A model generated the notes under the pieces. It did no database searches and was not told where the DNA came from. It worked only from the letters and a program-made list of their open reading frames with translations. A program made the translations under genes and the position numbers. From positions 1 through 6,679 of the forward strand of contig JALWQC010000204.1 of assembly GCA_027080755.1 (NCBI GenBank): a stretch of 6,679 nucleotides of DNA, read 5' to 3'. Source of the stretch: Paracoccaceae bacterium (lineage in GTDB: Bacteria; Pseudomonadota; Alphaproteobacteria; Rhodobacterales; Rhodobacteraceae). This document shows positions 6,383 through 6,679 of this stretch, one piece after another. Every line of letters begins with the position of its first letter. Position 1 is the first letter of the stretch.

Positions 6383-6679
6383 TATGACGCTTTATCCAGT
6401 TCAAAGGCATCATGCAGCGACTGGACGGCGAGTTCCATATATTTCCGGTCTACCAGAACAGAAACCTTGATTTCCGAGGTGGTGATAACCTTGATATTGA
6501 TCCCGTCGTCCGACAGCGCCTTGAACATCCGTTGCGCAATGCCGGCGTGGGACCGCATGCCGATGCCGACGATGGTCCCCTTGGCGACCTCGGTGTCCGC
6601 CTCAACGTCGCGGGAGATGACTTCCCCCGCCTTTCGCGCGGTTTCCATCGCCTTTGTGGCCAGCCGCACCCGCTCGACG
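6382..6679 (-). CDS. lysC: Aspartate kinase, C-terminal ACT-domain part (5' end outside window)
   Basis: Aspartokinase phosphorylates L-aspartate, the first step toward lysine, threonine, methionine and diaminopimelate. Only the last 98 residues are inside the window. They hold the end of the first ACT domain (RLATKAMETARKAG) and the second ACT domain, with the family signature GIGMRSHAGIAQRMFKAL, then DGINIKVITTSEIKVSVLV, then YMELAVQSLHDAFEL. These ACT domains bind feedback inhibitors. The frame continues upstream of the GTG at 6669 to the window edge (Val-Glu-Arg before it), so that GTG is not the real start. The gene ends 12 bp before ptsP; a lysC-ptsP neighbourhood is common in alphaproteobacteria. 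The promoter of this series is presumably beyond the right edge. Confidence 0.95.
   Translation of the reverse strand, partial: VERVRLATKAMETARKAGEVISRDVEADTEVAKGTIVGIGMRSHAGIAQRMFKALSDDGINIKVITTSEIKVSVLVDRKYMELAVQSLHDAFELDKAS

Noticed and set aside
4579..6387. 602-codon open frame on the plus strand
   Set aside because: It is fully antisense to ptsP, whose domains and catalytic residues are clear. Its translation is rich in His, Gln and Gly with no recognisable motif, as expected for the mirror frame of a high-GC gene.
6382..6669. GTG at 6669 as a start of a 95-residue protein
   Set aside because: The frame continues to the window edge and the product is the tail of aspartokinase, so the true start is outside the window.

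Overview
The window looks like a core chromosomal segment of an alphaproteobacterium, most probably Rhodobacterales (Roseobacter group). It has high GC content, and every complete gene resembles Rhodobacterales-type proteins. Examples are a stand-alone CinA-N/MoaB-like protein, a DUF1467 membrane protein next to methylmalonyl-CoA epimerase, and a lysC-ptsP pair. Species assignment is not possible from the sequence alone. I see no mobile element, CRISPR array, rRNA or tRNA.

Layout. (1) Positions 1-2032, minus strand: sfsA, then map (type I methionine aminopeptidase), then radC, which runs off the left edge. (2) Positions 2078-2803, plus strand: the only plus-strand gene, a MoaB/CinA-N-type molybdopterin-binding-fold protein, divergent from sfsA across a 45-bp spacer that carries a terminator-like hairpin. 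(3) Positions 2796-6679, minus strand: a tightly packed series. In transcription order it is lysC (C-terminal part only, entering from the right edge), ptsP (TTG start), a DUF2064/TIGR04282 glycosyltransferase-like gene coupled by TGATG, methylmalonyl-CoA epimerase, and a small two-TM DUF1467 protein. Gaps are 12, -1, 28 and 1 bp, so one transcript is likely. The last gene of this series overlaps the plus-strand gene tail to tail by 8 bp. No gene-free stretch exceeds 52 bp.

Functionally the window is housekeeping: amino-acid biosynthesis (aspartokinase), PTS-Ntr signalling (PtsP), propionyl/ethylmalonyl-CoA carbon flow (epimerase), N-terminal protein processing (Map), and a RadC-family protein.

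The most informative non-coding signal is a perfect CtrA-type box (TTAA-N7-TTAAC) that overlaps the map stop codon just upstream of radC. It suggests that radC is controlled separately from its operon by the CtrA phosphorelay. Secondary points are the hairpin between sfsA and the CinA-like gene, a 13-nt leader shared by map and ptsP, and a G8 run inside the nucleotide-sugar motif of the glycosyltransferase-like gene. I found no convincing undescribed multi-gene system.
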